From JAWKOK01 sp963848115 (GTDB lineage Bacteria; Chloroflexota; Anaerolineae; Caldilineales; Caldilineaceae), in assembly GCA_963848115.1 (NCBI GenBank), contig CAWKCP010000005.1, positions 1 to 64,000 of the forward strand: a stretch of DNA of 64,000 nucleotides, read 5' to 3'. This document shows, one piece after another, positions 35,041-42,533 of the stretch (its first letter is position 1; each line of letters starts with the position of its first letter). The notes beneath the pieces were generated by a model. The model had not been told where the DNA came from. It was given only the letters and a program-made list of their open reading frames with translations, and searched no databases. Both the position numbers and the translations under genes were made by a program.

Positions 35041-36504
35041 ATGCCGGTTTTTTCACCGCGTCGCTATCAACCGCCCTATTATCCGCTTCATCGCGATAGC
35101 TTGCCGATGCGCGGCTTTACCGCCTTTGAACGGGCGGTCAAGGGTGCGCTGTTCGGCTGTCGCATGTGTGGCAACTGTATCCTGCAGGAGACCGCGTTCG
35201 TCTGCCCCATGACTTGTCCTATGGGCTTGCGCAACGGCCTCTGCGGCGGCGCATCGCCCGACCAATGTGCAGTGGATCCCTCGCGGCCCTGTACGTGGTA
35301 CGCCATCTACGCGCGGGCTGAACGCATGGGACGGCTGGACAAGTTGCTGGAGATCAACGCGCCGCTGGACGGCAATCGAGTCGGTCATGAGACATGGCTC
35401 GACATGGTTCGCACCTGGCGCGAGGGAGAGGATGGCCCTCGCCCGATCGATCTCATCACGGATCGGGAGACCTTCAAGGCGGAGTGGGAGGGTTTTTTCT
35501 ACGACCTTCGCCAGCCGGATTGGTGGGAAGGTGATGCCGACTATCATCCGCCCGCTTACAGTGAGCCCAACTCCGCGCTAGAGGCGGCTCTACGCGTTGA
35601 CGCCTTCGTCACCACGGCCGAGATCGCGCCGCCACTAGGCGCGTCGTCTAGGCTTATCAAAAAAAAGGTCGCACTGCTGCGCGGATATGTGCCGGCCGCC
35701 AACTTCACGGACAACGCCTCAGCCTCGGCGCGCATGAGCAGCATCGCCTGCAGCAAGCTTTGCCTGGATCTGGGGCTGGAGCCGGTCATGCAACTCCAGG
35801 CTCGGGACCGCAGCCGTGTTGCATTGGAGTCGGAAGCCATGGGTGCAGCCGGCCTGGGTATCGTCAACATTCTCTGTCTGAGCGGCGACCACCAGAGTTG
35901 CGGACCATCGCCGACAGGCAAGCCGGATCAGGCGGATATGGACGCGGTGCAGCTCTTGTGGATGCTGAGACGCCTACGCGATGAGGGGAAGTATCTGGAT
36001 GGACGGACGACCAAGCAGCGGCCAGCGTTCTTCCTGGGCGCGGCAGCCTCACCCTTCGGTGCACCACCCAATTATGAGGCCATCCGCGCCGAGAAGAAGA
36101 TCAATGCCGGCGCACAATTCATCCAGACCCAACCAATCTTCGATTATGAGCGCTTCTGCGACTGGCTTGAGGCGCTCGACAAGCGCAATCTGCTGGACAA
36201 GGTTGCCATCCTAGCGGGGCTGGTGCCGCTCAAGAGTAGCCGTGCTGCACACTTCATGGCCGACGGTGTGCCCGGTGTTGTCGTGCCGCAGACAATATTG
36301 GACCGCATGGACGCGTGCGGCGACGACAAAGAAGCCCAACAGGAGATGGGCGTCGCCATTGCACTGGACCTGATCGACAAACTCAAGCGCACGCCTGGCA
36401 TCCGCGGCATGCACCTCATGGCCGTCCACTGGGAGGAGATCGTCCCTCGCTTGGTGGAAGAGTCAGGGGTCCCGAGGCCGGCTGACGCGGCCGTCTCCGT
36501 GTGA
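35041..36504 (+). CDS. Fused MetV-like and MetF-like methylenetetrahydrofolate reductase
   Basis: 487 residues. The first 110 form the cysteine-rich MTHFR C-terminal-type (MetV) domain with Cys40, 43, 46, 55, 59, 68, 76 and 84 (FGCRMCGNC, CPMTCPMG, LCGG). Residues about 180-480 are a MetF TIM barrel (VTTAEIAPPLGASSRL, ANFTDNASASARMS, LCLSGDHQSCGP). Together they would reduce methylene-THF to methyl-THF. In many acetogens metV and metF are separate genes, so the fusion is notable. The ORF is continuous, with GGAGG before ATG. The FAD pocket seems kept; the electron donor cannot be told. Confidence 0.85.
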   Translation: MPVFSPRRYQPPYYPLHRDSLPMRGFTAFERAVKGALFGCRMCGNCILQETAFVCPMTCPMGLRNGLCGGASPDQCAVDPSRPCTWYAIYARAERMGRLDKLLEINAPLDGNRVGHETWLDMVRTWREGEDGPRPIDLITDRETFKAEWEGFFYDLRQPDWWEGDADYHPPAYSEPNSALEAALRVDAFVTTAEIAPPLGASSRLIKKKVALLRGYVPAANFTDNASASARMSSIACSKLCLDLGLEPVMQLQARDRSRVALESEAMGAAGLGIVNILCLSGDHQSCGPSPTGKPDQADMDAVQLLWMLRRLRDEGKYLDGRTTKQRPAFFLGAAASPFGAPPNYEAIRAEKKINAGAQFIQTQPIFDYERFCDWLEALDKRNLLDKVAILAGLVPLKSSRAAHFMADGVPGVVVPQTILDRMDACGDDKEAQQEMGVAIALDLIDKLKRTPGIRGMHLMAVHWEEIVPRLVEESGVPRPADAAVSV

Positions 36505-36541
36505 GAATTGGCGACAACACTTTTCATTCTGGGAGCATCCT

Positions 36542-37333
36542 ATGCCCAAAATTGCAATCACCGGGAAAGGCGGCGTGGGCAAGACGACTCTGGCCGCGCT
36601 GCTGGCGCAAGTCTATGTCCAATCCGGGCAGACGGTCCTAGCCATCGACGCCGACCCGGCCGCCAGCCTGGCCTATGCCCTTGGTTTTCCACCCGAATTG
36701 GCGGATACGATCACGCCTATCGCTGAAATGGAGGAACTGATCTTTGAGCGAACGGGCGCCAAAGCGGGCACCGTAGGCGGCTACTTCCGCATCAACCCGC
36801 GCGTCGATGACATCCCCGACACGTTGAGCGCCGAGTACCGGGGCGTGCGCTTGCTGCAGTTGGGGACCATCAAAATGGGCGGTTCGGGCTGCATCTGCCC
36901 CGAAAGCGCGTTGCTGCGCAACCTTGTGACCCACCTGCTGGTGGCCCGGGGCGAAGTGGTGATCCTGGACATGGAGGCCGGCATCGAGCATCTGGGTCGA
37001 GGAACGGCCGGCGCGGTGGATGCCTTCATCATCGTGGTCGAACCGGTGCGACGCAGCCTGAACACGGCGCGGCGCATCCACAAGCTGGCCACCGACATCG
37101 GCGTCACCCGCTACTTCCTGGTCGGCAACAAGGTGAAAGACGATGCAGATCGAGCCTTCATCACAGAGTACGTCGGCGACAGCATGCCGATCGCTGGTTT
37201 TTTCCCCGTGGATGATCGGGTCAGCCGGGCCGATCGGGATGGGATCGCGGTCTTTGACGCCATCCCCGAGTTTGTCGACCACGCGCGCGCCATTGCCGAC
37301 CGGGTGGCAGAGGAGCTGCCGAATCAGGCCTGA
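36542..37333 (+). CDS. Second CooC-like maturation ATPase
   Basis: 263 residues. It has the deviant Walker A GKGGVGKTT (residues 8-16), IDADPAASLAYALGFP, and the CxC motif Cys117-Ile-Cys119 in GSGCICPES. ILDMEAGIEHLGRG is the Walker B-like block. It is about as similar in plan to the first CooC as expected for distinct subfamilies: longer N-terminal insert EELIFERTGAKAG, different CxC context. Probably nickel delivery to CODH or ACS. It is the last gene of the core operon; 38 nt separate it from the reductase fusion. Confidence 0.87.
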   Translation: MPKIAITGKGGVGKTTLAALLAQVYVQSGQTVLAIDADPAASLAYALGFPPELADTITPIAEMEELIFERTGAKAGTVGGYFRINPRVDDIPDTLSAEYRGVRLLQLGTIKMGGSGCICPESALLRNLVTHLLVARGEVVILDMEAGIEHLGRGTAGAVDAFIIVVEPVRRSLNTARRIHKLATDIGVTRYFLVGNKVKDDADRAFITEYVGDSMPIAGFFPVDDRVSRADRDGIAVFDAIPEFVDHARAIADRVAEELPNQA

Positions 37334-37503
37334 AACCAGGCGCTGATCTCAGGCCGTTCCAAGAAGATAGCTGCCCCAAAGTTTCCGACACGGGTCCAAT
37401 GCCGGATTGCATGACCAGACGACCGACAGTGCCTGGGATTTGCTGGGGTCTTCATTTTTTTTTCAGGAACGGCCTTAGCCAAAATGGGGGATGGATAATC
37501 CAG

Positions 37504-37610
37504 TAAGGCCATTCCAGAGAAATAAATACACGTTGCAAGGAAATCTTTGCCTGGAATGGCTTGAGGCTTTGCCAACTCCCGTATCGTTACTATTTTGGAA
37601 AAGCCTAAGG
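37504..37610. repeat. Dispersed repeat R2, copy B
   Basis: It begins TAAGGCCATTCCAGAGA and ends with TTTTGGAAAAGCCTAAGG. The ends are imperfect inverted repeats. Internally GCCATTCCAG and CTGGAATGGC can pair. It is about 90% identical to copy C at 38550 in the same orientation. The rest of 37334-37690 has no gene. Confidence 0.75.
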
Positions 37611-37693
37611 CGAATTCTTGCTCCTGGCTCGACTGAACCTGCCGGGTCAACCGCATCCATACGGATTCTCGTTCCATCTATGCCGAATGGGTC

Positions 37694-37721
37694 TTGACTT
37701 GCTGCAGTCGCATGCTATGAT
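37694..37721 (+). promoter_or_regulatory. Sigma-70-type promoter before the DUF166 gene
   Basis: TTGACT (37694-37699) and TATGAT (37716-37721) with a 16-bp spacer. It predicts a transcript start near 37728 and a leader of about 63 nt before the ATG at 37791. It implies that the DUF166 gene can be expressed apart from the CODH/ACS operon. Confidence 0.55.
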
Positions 37722-37790
37722 GGTCGTAGCCCATTCGCCCTCAAGCTATTGACGTGACTCACTGCAAATGCAGCGGCGCGGAGATCATAT

Positions 37791-38552
37791 ATGCGAATTT
37801 TGACCGTGGTCCAGGGCCGGTACGGGGAACGCATCACCGCCAATCTTGAGTCGGCTCACATCTCGAACTGGACGGTGGAAAGCTGGGCGGCGCCACGTGT
37901 CCTCCCCCCGGTGATCGACTATCCCGAAGAGTACCTGCCAAGCGAGCTACCACAGGCTGATCTGGTGCTGGCGCTGGGCGAGCACCCAGGCGTGGCCGAA
38001 CTTCTGCCAGATATCGTCTCCCTTTGCGGTGCACAGGCCGTCATCGCTCCGGTGGACAACGTGGCCTGGCTGCCGCCAGGACTCATGCGTCAGCTAGAGG
38101 GCTGGCTGGCCGACATTGGCGTGGCTTCCGTCTTCCCCAAGCCCTTCTGCTCATTGACTGAGACGACTCTCCACGCCTATCGCCAGGAGACGGCCTACGC
38201 CAATCCGTTGGTTGCCGAGTTTGCTCGACACTTCGGCCGTCCGACATTGTCGCTGGAGGTTTCCGCCGACGGCGAGACCGTCTCGTCGGCACAGGTAATG
38301 CGCGATAGCCCTTGCGGCTGCGCCCGCCATGTGGCCGATGGCCTGCCCGGAACCTCCGTAGAGCAGGCTCAAGAGTTTGCCGGGATGCGCCATCACCATT
38401 ACCCATGTCTCGCGGCGATGGCTGTGGACCCCGATTACAGCGACACACTGATGCACATCTCCGGCCATATTCTGATTGACGAAGTCACGCGCTGCCTGCA
38501 ACCGTTCAAGGCGCCGCCGATCTATCTGCGTCCCAGTGGACGCATCGACTAA
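37791..38552 (+). CDS. DUF166 family protein
   Basis: 253 residues; the start has GGAG 8 nt upstream. DUF166 proteins (described as thymidylate-synthase-like) occur mainly in methanogens and acetogens, with no proven role. Seen here are MRILTVVQGRYGERITANLE at the start and the cysteine-containing blocks SPCGCARHVADGL and HHYPCLAAM in the C-terminal half, which may bind a metal or Fe-S cluster. The gene is enclosed by two direct copies of R2, and its stop TAA is the first three bases of copy C. Confidence 0.7.
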   Translation: MRILTVVQGRYGERITANLESAHISNWTVESWAAPRVLPPVIDYPEEYLPSELPQADLVLALGEHPGVAELLPDIVSLCGAQAVIAPVDNVAWLPPGLMRQLEGWLADIGVASVFPKPFCSLTETTLHAYRQETAYANPLVAEFARHFGRPTLSLEVSADGETVSSAQVMRDSPCGCARHVADGLPGTSVEQAQEFAGMRHHHYPCLAAMAVDPDYSDTLMHISGHILIDEVTRCLQPFKAPPIYLRPSGRID

Positions 38553-38656
38553 GGCCATTCCAGAGAGATAAAGATACGCTGCAAGGAAATCTTTGCCTGG
38601 AATGGCTTGAGGCTTTGCCAGGTCCCGTACAGTTGCTATTTTGGAGAAGCCTAAGG
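38550..38656. repeat. Dispersed repeat R2, copy C
   Basis: It matches copy B closely (TAAGGCCATTCCAGAGA at the left, GGAGAAGCCTAAGG at the right). It overlaps the DUF166 stop codon and ends 11 nt before the PAS-LuxR start. Direct repeats B and C are about 1.05 kb apart, so homologous recombination could excise the DUF166 gene. Confidence 0.75.
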
Positions 38657-38667
38657 GTATCTCGCTC

Positions 38668-39342
38668 ATGGACTATGCACCCTTGCTGGACGAATTGCTG
38701 GAGCGCACAGCTGATTGCGCCTACATCGTTGACGACGATCAGCGCATCGCCGCCTGGAATCGCGCGGCCGAGGCCCTGCTAGGCTTCCGGGCCAAGGACG
38801 TGATAGGGCAGCCTTGCCATCAGATTATCGGGGGACACACCGATGGCGGCTGCGTGGTTTGTCGCCTCAAATGTCAGCCCTTCACGGCAAGCCGGCGTGG
38901 TGAACTGGTACCAAGCTTCGACGCCCAGGTACGCACCGCCAGCGGGCATTTGCGCTGGGTCAACGTGAGTATCATCGCGCTGGGAACGGGGTCGACAGAT
39001 ACGGGAGAGGTCGTGGTCCATCTTTTGCGCGACATCGAAGCCAAGAAGCAGGCAGAAAGCTTTGCCACAGATGTTGCCAGTTGGGCACGCCAGCTCAAGC
39101 TCCAGCCAGGGGCGTCGGGCGTTGACGACGATGAGGTCAGACTCACTCCTGCCCTAACCAAGCGCGAGCTTCAGGTTCTCGACTTACTGGCCCAAGGCGC
39201 CGGCACCGAGAGCATCGCCAACCAATTGGTCATCGGTACATCAACTGCGCGCAACCACATTCAACGCATCCTCCACAAGCTAGGCGTCCACAGCCGGCTG
39301 GAGGCGGTGACATATGCGCGGGATCACCGCTTGCTCGACTGA
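38668..39342 (+). CDS. PAS sensor-LuxR DNA-binding regulator
   Basis: 224 residues; ATG 38668 is preferred to an upstream TTG that lies in repeat R2. Residues about 5-125 are a PAS domain (RTADCAYIVDDDQRIAAWNR). It has an inserted cysteine cluster, CHQIIGGHTDGGCVVCRLKC (four cysteines, about residues 50-70), as in a known subgroup of one-component regulators that may bind metal or sense redox state. Residues about 155-220 are a LuxR helix-turn-helix (LTKRELQVLDLLAQGAGTES). Position at the end of the CODH/ACS region suggests it senses a signal for those genes, but its target is not shown. Confidence 0.8.
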   Translation: MDYAPLLDELLERTADCAYIVDDDQRIAAWNRAAEALLGFRAKDVIGQPCHQIIGGHTDGGCVVCRLKCQPFTASRRGELVPSFDAQVRTASGHLRWVNVSIIALGTGSTDTGEVVVHLLRDIEAKKQAESFATDVASWARQLKLQPGASGVDDDEVRLTPALTKRELQVLDLLAQGAGTESIANQLVIGTSTARNHIQRILHKLGVHSRLEAVTYARDHRLLD

Positions 39343-39537
39343 ATCACCCGGCTCAGTCCCCTGCTCCATACATAATTTGAGCAATTCCTTCCGACTTCGA
39401 TTGCCGAGATAGACCATGCGTCCCTTTCGATTCTTGGTATGACACTGTTGAACAGTCCCGTTCATCGTGTTCACGTCCTCAACATTCCAGGCAATAAATT
39501 CCTTCGTCCGGCAACCCGTATCGAGCAAGCACAACAC
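39280..39537 (-). pseudogene. Tyrosine recombinase fragment
   Basis: The translated fragment has the first half of a tyrosine-recombinase catalytic domain: LLDTGCRTKEFIAWNVEDVN (the arginine I region) and NRKGRMVYLGNRSRKELLKL. The remaining catalytic residues (HxxR and Tyr) are missing. The frame continues uselessly into the end of the PAS-LuxR gene. It marks the left edge of the mobile region. Confidence 0.65.
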
Positions 39538-39539
39538 GA

Positions 39540-40199
39540 TTGCTCTATCTCACTGGCCACGAATCCGCCGCGGGTGCGGGTGACGATGCCGCCGGCGACA
39601 TAGACGGCGATGGCTCCGACGGTGACGGCTCCGGTGTTGCGTCTGCTCCGCTCTCCCTGGCTGAATGCATTGCAATCGTATAGTTAGTCGGAACCATTGC
39701 CCACAATCAAGGCAAGGCCGACCGGTCAAGCGCACAGGACGGCCCAGGAGCGCCGCAAGGCTCGCAGGCGCCTGGCCCACTCAGCCCACAAACGCCACAG
39801 ACGACCACGGATTCGCCCGCTCTGCCCGCTGATTTGCTGGCCTTCGGCTGGGAGTTTCGAGAAGTCGGCAACTCGGGCAACTTCTACGCATTTCGGCCAC
39901 GGGTCGGCGATCTTGGGGCACGGTCCACGACGGCGACAAACGACGTTGCGGCGGTGGTCAAGGACGCCTATCAGATCCAAGTTGAGATTGAGCCGGACCC
40001 ACGGGCAATCGAACTGGAAGAAGACGACGCATTCTATGCCGGGCCAATGCTTGATGTGCCTGCGCTCTCATCGGCGGCGGTGGCGGCGATCATCCGCTAC
40101 AACAACAGCATGACGGCGGCGATGATCCGGCACGAGATCAGGCAGGAGATTGCGGCGGCCATGGCTGCGGCGCAGCAAGGCGACAGGGTGAGGGGGTGA
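39540..40199 (+). pseudogene. Phage-like protein with an in-frame TAG
   Basis: One frame stays protein-like for about 220 codons: an acidic Gly/Asp repeat (GDIDGDGSDGDGSG), then SLAECIAIV, a TAG at 39681-39683, then VGTIAHNQGKADRSSAQ, a Gln/Pro/Thr-rich linker, and a folded part (LLAFGWEFREVGNSGNFYAF). The last 121 codons could start at TTG 39834. It overlaps the next gene by 4 nt. Either the TAG is read through or suppressed, or the upstream part is dead. Function unknown; the position suggests a phage structural gene. Confidence 0.4.
39550..39584. repeat. Palindromic element PE, long copy 1
   Basis: It starts TCACTGGCCACGAATCC and ends GCGGGTGAC. It matches the copy at 45190-45224 at most positions, in the same orientation, and its left part matches the shorter palindromes at 45120, 48836 and 48952. 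Confidence 0.6.
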
Positions 40200-40366
40200 C
40201 ACAGACGGTTGATGATTTGCGGGAGGATGTCGGTAGAGTGCGGGCTTTTGTTGTGGCGGAGGTTGATATTCGTCACAAATTGGCCGACTATCGACCGCCG
40301 GAGCGGGAACGGTGGAAGCGAAAGACGAGGGAAGCGGCGGTGGTGTTGGATGCGCACTCGCTCTGA
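40196..40366 (+). CDS. Small phage-like protein
   Basis: 56 residues starting at GTG 40196, which overlaps the previous stop (GTGA), with GGGGG upstream. It reads TQTVDDLREDVGRVRAFVVA and then ADYRPPERERWKRKTR: charged, helical, soluble. It overlaps the next gene's ATG at 40350. Compact overlapping organisation supports a phage-type operon. No family recognised. Confidence 0.45.
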   Translation: MTQTVDDLREDVGRVRAFVVAEVDIRHKLADYRPPERERWKRKTREAAVVLDAHSL

Positions 40367-40712
40367 AGTGTGGGCGCTTGCGGCGTTTGTGGTCGAGTCG
40401 TGCGGGCTGGTTGCGGGCGGCGATTGGAGCAAGGCCGAACTGATCCGTCAAGCCTACGACCGGGGCCTGATCTCCTCCTCGGTGACGGGCGGGGGCAATG
40501 CTCGGCTGTTTAGCGATGCGTTGGAAGCGGCGGCGGTGGTCATCATCGATACGGCCGCGGTTACGGATAACAATGACGCCGGCGGTACCGACATCGCCAC
40601 TACTGACGGTGCTACTCAATTCGCTACCGTCGCCACTACTGACGGTGCTGTACCACTGGCAGAAAGCGGACTGCGGTCCGGTAGTAGTAGCGATGAGGAG
40701 ATATGGCGATGA
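40350..40712 (+). CDS. Phage-like protein, unknown
   Basis: 120 residues, ATG 40350, inside the end of the previous gene. The first half looks folded (RSEVWALAAFVVESCGLVAG, GDWSKAELIRQAYDRGLISS). The second half contains an Asp/Thr-rich imperfect repeat (DIATTDGATQFATVATTDGA). It overlaps the next gene by 10 nt. Function unknown. Confidence 0.5.
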   Translation: MRTRSEVWALAAFVVESCGLVAGGDWSKAELIRQAYDRGLISSSVTGGGNARLFSDALEAAAVVIIDTAAVTDNNDAGGTDIATTDGATQFATVATTDGAVPLAESGLRSGSSSDEEIWR

Positions 40713-41200
40713 CAAGACCAAAACGACCAACCAGATCCAAGGCAGCGGGCAAGGAAGCGGGCGGCGGCGGTCGATGGGAACGGATCGCCTGGCACGAAGC
40801 CAATGAAACCGGCTACGAGGTCGAATTACAGTTGAGGGAGCTTGGCGTCAAGGTCCGGGATCGAAGATGGGAAGAACGGGACGGGTCTCGAATCCTCTCG
40901 GTATCGGTTAGCAGGGGTCAAATGTCCTGGGCGCAAGAGATCGCATTTGTCATGGCCAAGCGCGCGCCTGCCATGCCGCTGGAGCACCTGACGCCTGACG
41001 TGCGGCGACGCATGGCTATCAAAGCGGACTACGTGCCGAAGCAACGATTTGCGAAGCGGGCGGTTCGGTCAGGCGGCGGTCCGGTCAATCGGTTGTCTGA
41101 GATCGTCCTTGATGTGATGGGCGTTGTCTTCGGGGACGGCGGATCGATCCTGAGTAGCGTGCGCGATCGGAGGCGAAAATACAATGTCGATATCGAATAG
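40703..41200 (+). CDS. Phage-like basic protein, unknown
   Basis: 165 residues. A lysine/arginine-rich start (TRPKRPTRSKAAGKEAGGGG) is followed by a domain with ETGYEVELQLRELGVKVRD and a basic end (SSVRDRRRKYNVDIE). It may bind nucleic acid, as judged only from charge. In the 89 bp that follow, two short frames (27 and 33 codons) overlap; I cannot say whether either is translated. Confidence 0.5.
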   Translation: MAMTRPKRPTRSKAAGKEAGGGGRWERIAWHEANETGYEVELQLRELGVKVRDRRWEERDGSRILSVSVSRGQMSWAQEIAFVMAKRAPAMPLEHLTPDVRRRMAIKADYVPKQRFAKRAVRSGGGPVNRLSEIVLDVMGVVFGDGGSILSSVRDRRRKYNVDIE

Positions 41201-41288
41201 CCGTATGACAGGAAGATGCCGACGCCTTGGGACGATCCGGGGTGCGGTGAAGGTCAGAAGATCAAAACAGCATGGGAGAGATTGAGCG

Positions 41289-41801
41289 ATGGCGAATGAA
41301 ACAAAATACAACTGGACTCCGATCATCTTACTGGGCGGCGTGGCTGTGGTGATGATTCTGATTGGGGTAGCGGTCCGGTGGTTAGAATCTCGGTTTGATG
41401 AGACGGTGGCGTTGATTGCCGTGGCTGCGGTCGGCGGAGCCACGCTCTTTGTCGTCGGCGCTCGCTTCGGGCGTGGGGCTGTGACCGATGGTGCAAAGCT
41501 CGCCAGTGGGGTCGCCAGTACTACCGGCTACGTGGTCGTCGACACTGTGACCGGCCTGCATAAGTCCCAGGTTGAAGCGGCCAAGACGCTCGGGTCTACG
41601 GTCAAGGCTGACAACACGATCCGGGTGCTGGATGCCCGGCAAGAGCACGCGGAAGCGGCGCAACTTAGTCGGGCGGCGATTCAGGCGTTCCAGGAAGCAC
41701 ACCGGGCGGGTCAACTCGCTGCCGGTGACTGGGACCGGGCCTTGACGGACGACGACGGCCAGGGCGCGCAGAGCCAAAGCGGGGCGGTGTACTATGACTA
41801 G
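41289..41801 (+). CDS. Two-helix membrane protein of the phage-like cluster
   Basis: 170 residues. Two adjacent hydrophobic helices (WTPIILLGGVAVVMILIGV and TVALIAVAAVGGATLFVVG) are followed by a long soluble helical tail containing AARQEHAEAA-like coiled-coil text and a Gln/Ser-rich end. The topology is compatible with a holin- or portal-associated membrane protein, but no family is recognised. Confidence 0.5.
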   Translation: MANETKYNWTPIILLGGVAVVMILIGVAVRWLESRFDETVALIAVAAVGGATLFVVGARFGRGAVTDGAKLASGVASTTGYVVVDTVTGLHKSQVEAAKTLGSTVKADNTIRVLDARQEHAEAAQLSRAAIQAFQEAHRAGQLAAGDWDRALTDDDGQGAQSQSGAVYYD

Positions 41802-41958
41802 GCAGCGTATTGTCATTCTGATCCAGCCGCCGTTCCTTTGCCTCGGGATCTGGCGGGTTGCGTCTCGGATAGCAACGGGCATGGATCAAACGAAGGCACT
41901 CCCGATCAATGCGCATTGTCAACGAGATGCCGACGTTGGAGCGGGCAGCGATGATTGA
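41796..41958 (+). CDS. Possible small protein overlapping the previous stop
   Basis: 53 codons from the ATG that overlaps the TAG of the previous gene (TRQRIVILIQPPFLCLGIWR onwards). Evidence is only position and overlap; composition is not distinctive. An alternative frame inside it (41909-41980) is described separately. Confidence 0.2.
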
Positions 41959-41980
41959 GGAGATTGGAGGGTTGGAGTGA
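41909..41980 (+). CDS. Possible 23-residue leader-like peptide
   Basis: The frame reads RIVNEMPTLERAAMIEEIGG and stops in TGATG, sharing a base with the ATG of the next gene. Such coupling is typical of translated leader or small phage genes. The sequence is helical and acidic. Support is limited to the junction. Confidence 0.25.
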   Translation: MRIVNEMPTLERAAMIEEIGGLE

Positions 41981-42324
41981 TGCAGATCGGTGACGGCACG
42001 AGGTATCGAATCGTGGCAACGGTGCGAATCGAGACGCCAGATGAAGAACCCGCATGTATTGTTGAGGAATCGGCTTTCGTGGGGCTGCTGGATCGGGGTT
42101 TCGAGGAAGTTGGGTTCTGCGTTGTTCGTGGACCCGCTCTGATCTGGTGCGGGGATGCGCGGCGGTTCTATGCGCCAGCGGGCCGGTTTGACGGCGAAGC
42201 TGGTGGGCATCCCGGTCAGGATTTCAGTAAGGCGGAGCGGAGCAGTGGAGCGGTGGCGCCGGCCTGGTGGGTTGTTGGAGAATGTGCCGGTGGTGAAAGA
42301 CATGACGGTCGAGTGGTTGCCTAA
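41980..42324 (+). CDS. Small protein ending inside an attC-like site
   Basis: 114 residues from ATG 41980: QIGDGTRYRIVATVRIETPD, then a domain rich in Asp/Glu and Trp. The stop TAA forms part of the GCCTAAC box of the attC-like site at 42319, as is common for integron cassette genes. A second frame from 42170 to 42331 (ending KDMTVEWLPND) overlaps it and may be the real cassette end. Function unknown. Confidence 0.4.
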   Translation: MQIGDGTRYRIVATVRIETPDEEPACIVEESAFVGLLDRGFEEVGFCVVRGPALIWCGDARRFYAPAGRFDGEAGGHPGQDFSKAERSSGAVAPAWWVVGECAGGERHDGRVVA

Positions 42325-42374
42325 CGATTAAGCCCAGCGGCGCGAAGCGTCTGGCTGGGGCGCCGTGTTAGGGC
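42319..42374 (+). repeat. Integron attC-like recombination site
   Basis: GCCTAAC (R'', 42319-42325), GCCCAGC (L'', 42332-42338), GCTGGGGC (L', 42354-42361) and GTTAGGGC (R', 42367-42374). Both pairs are complementary apart from one extra G on the right arm, matching the extrahelical bases of attC. Total length is 56 bp with 5-6 nt spacers. A gene stop lies in R''. No integron integrase is present in the window. Confidence 0.6.
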
Positions 42375-42533
42375 TCACCCCCGCACGCATGCAAATATCT
42401 CGATGCGGGTTGAATCCAGTGCGTCACTACGGTTGCCGATGACCTGTAAGATCCGAACATAATCGAACGTGTCATCCGCGTACAGGCCAAGTTGTACGAA
42501 TGTTGAGTTATCCCTGGTGATTTGACAGACCCA

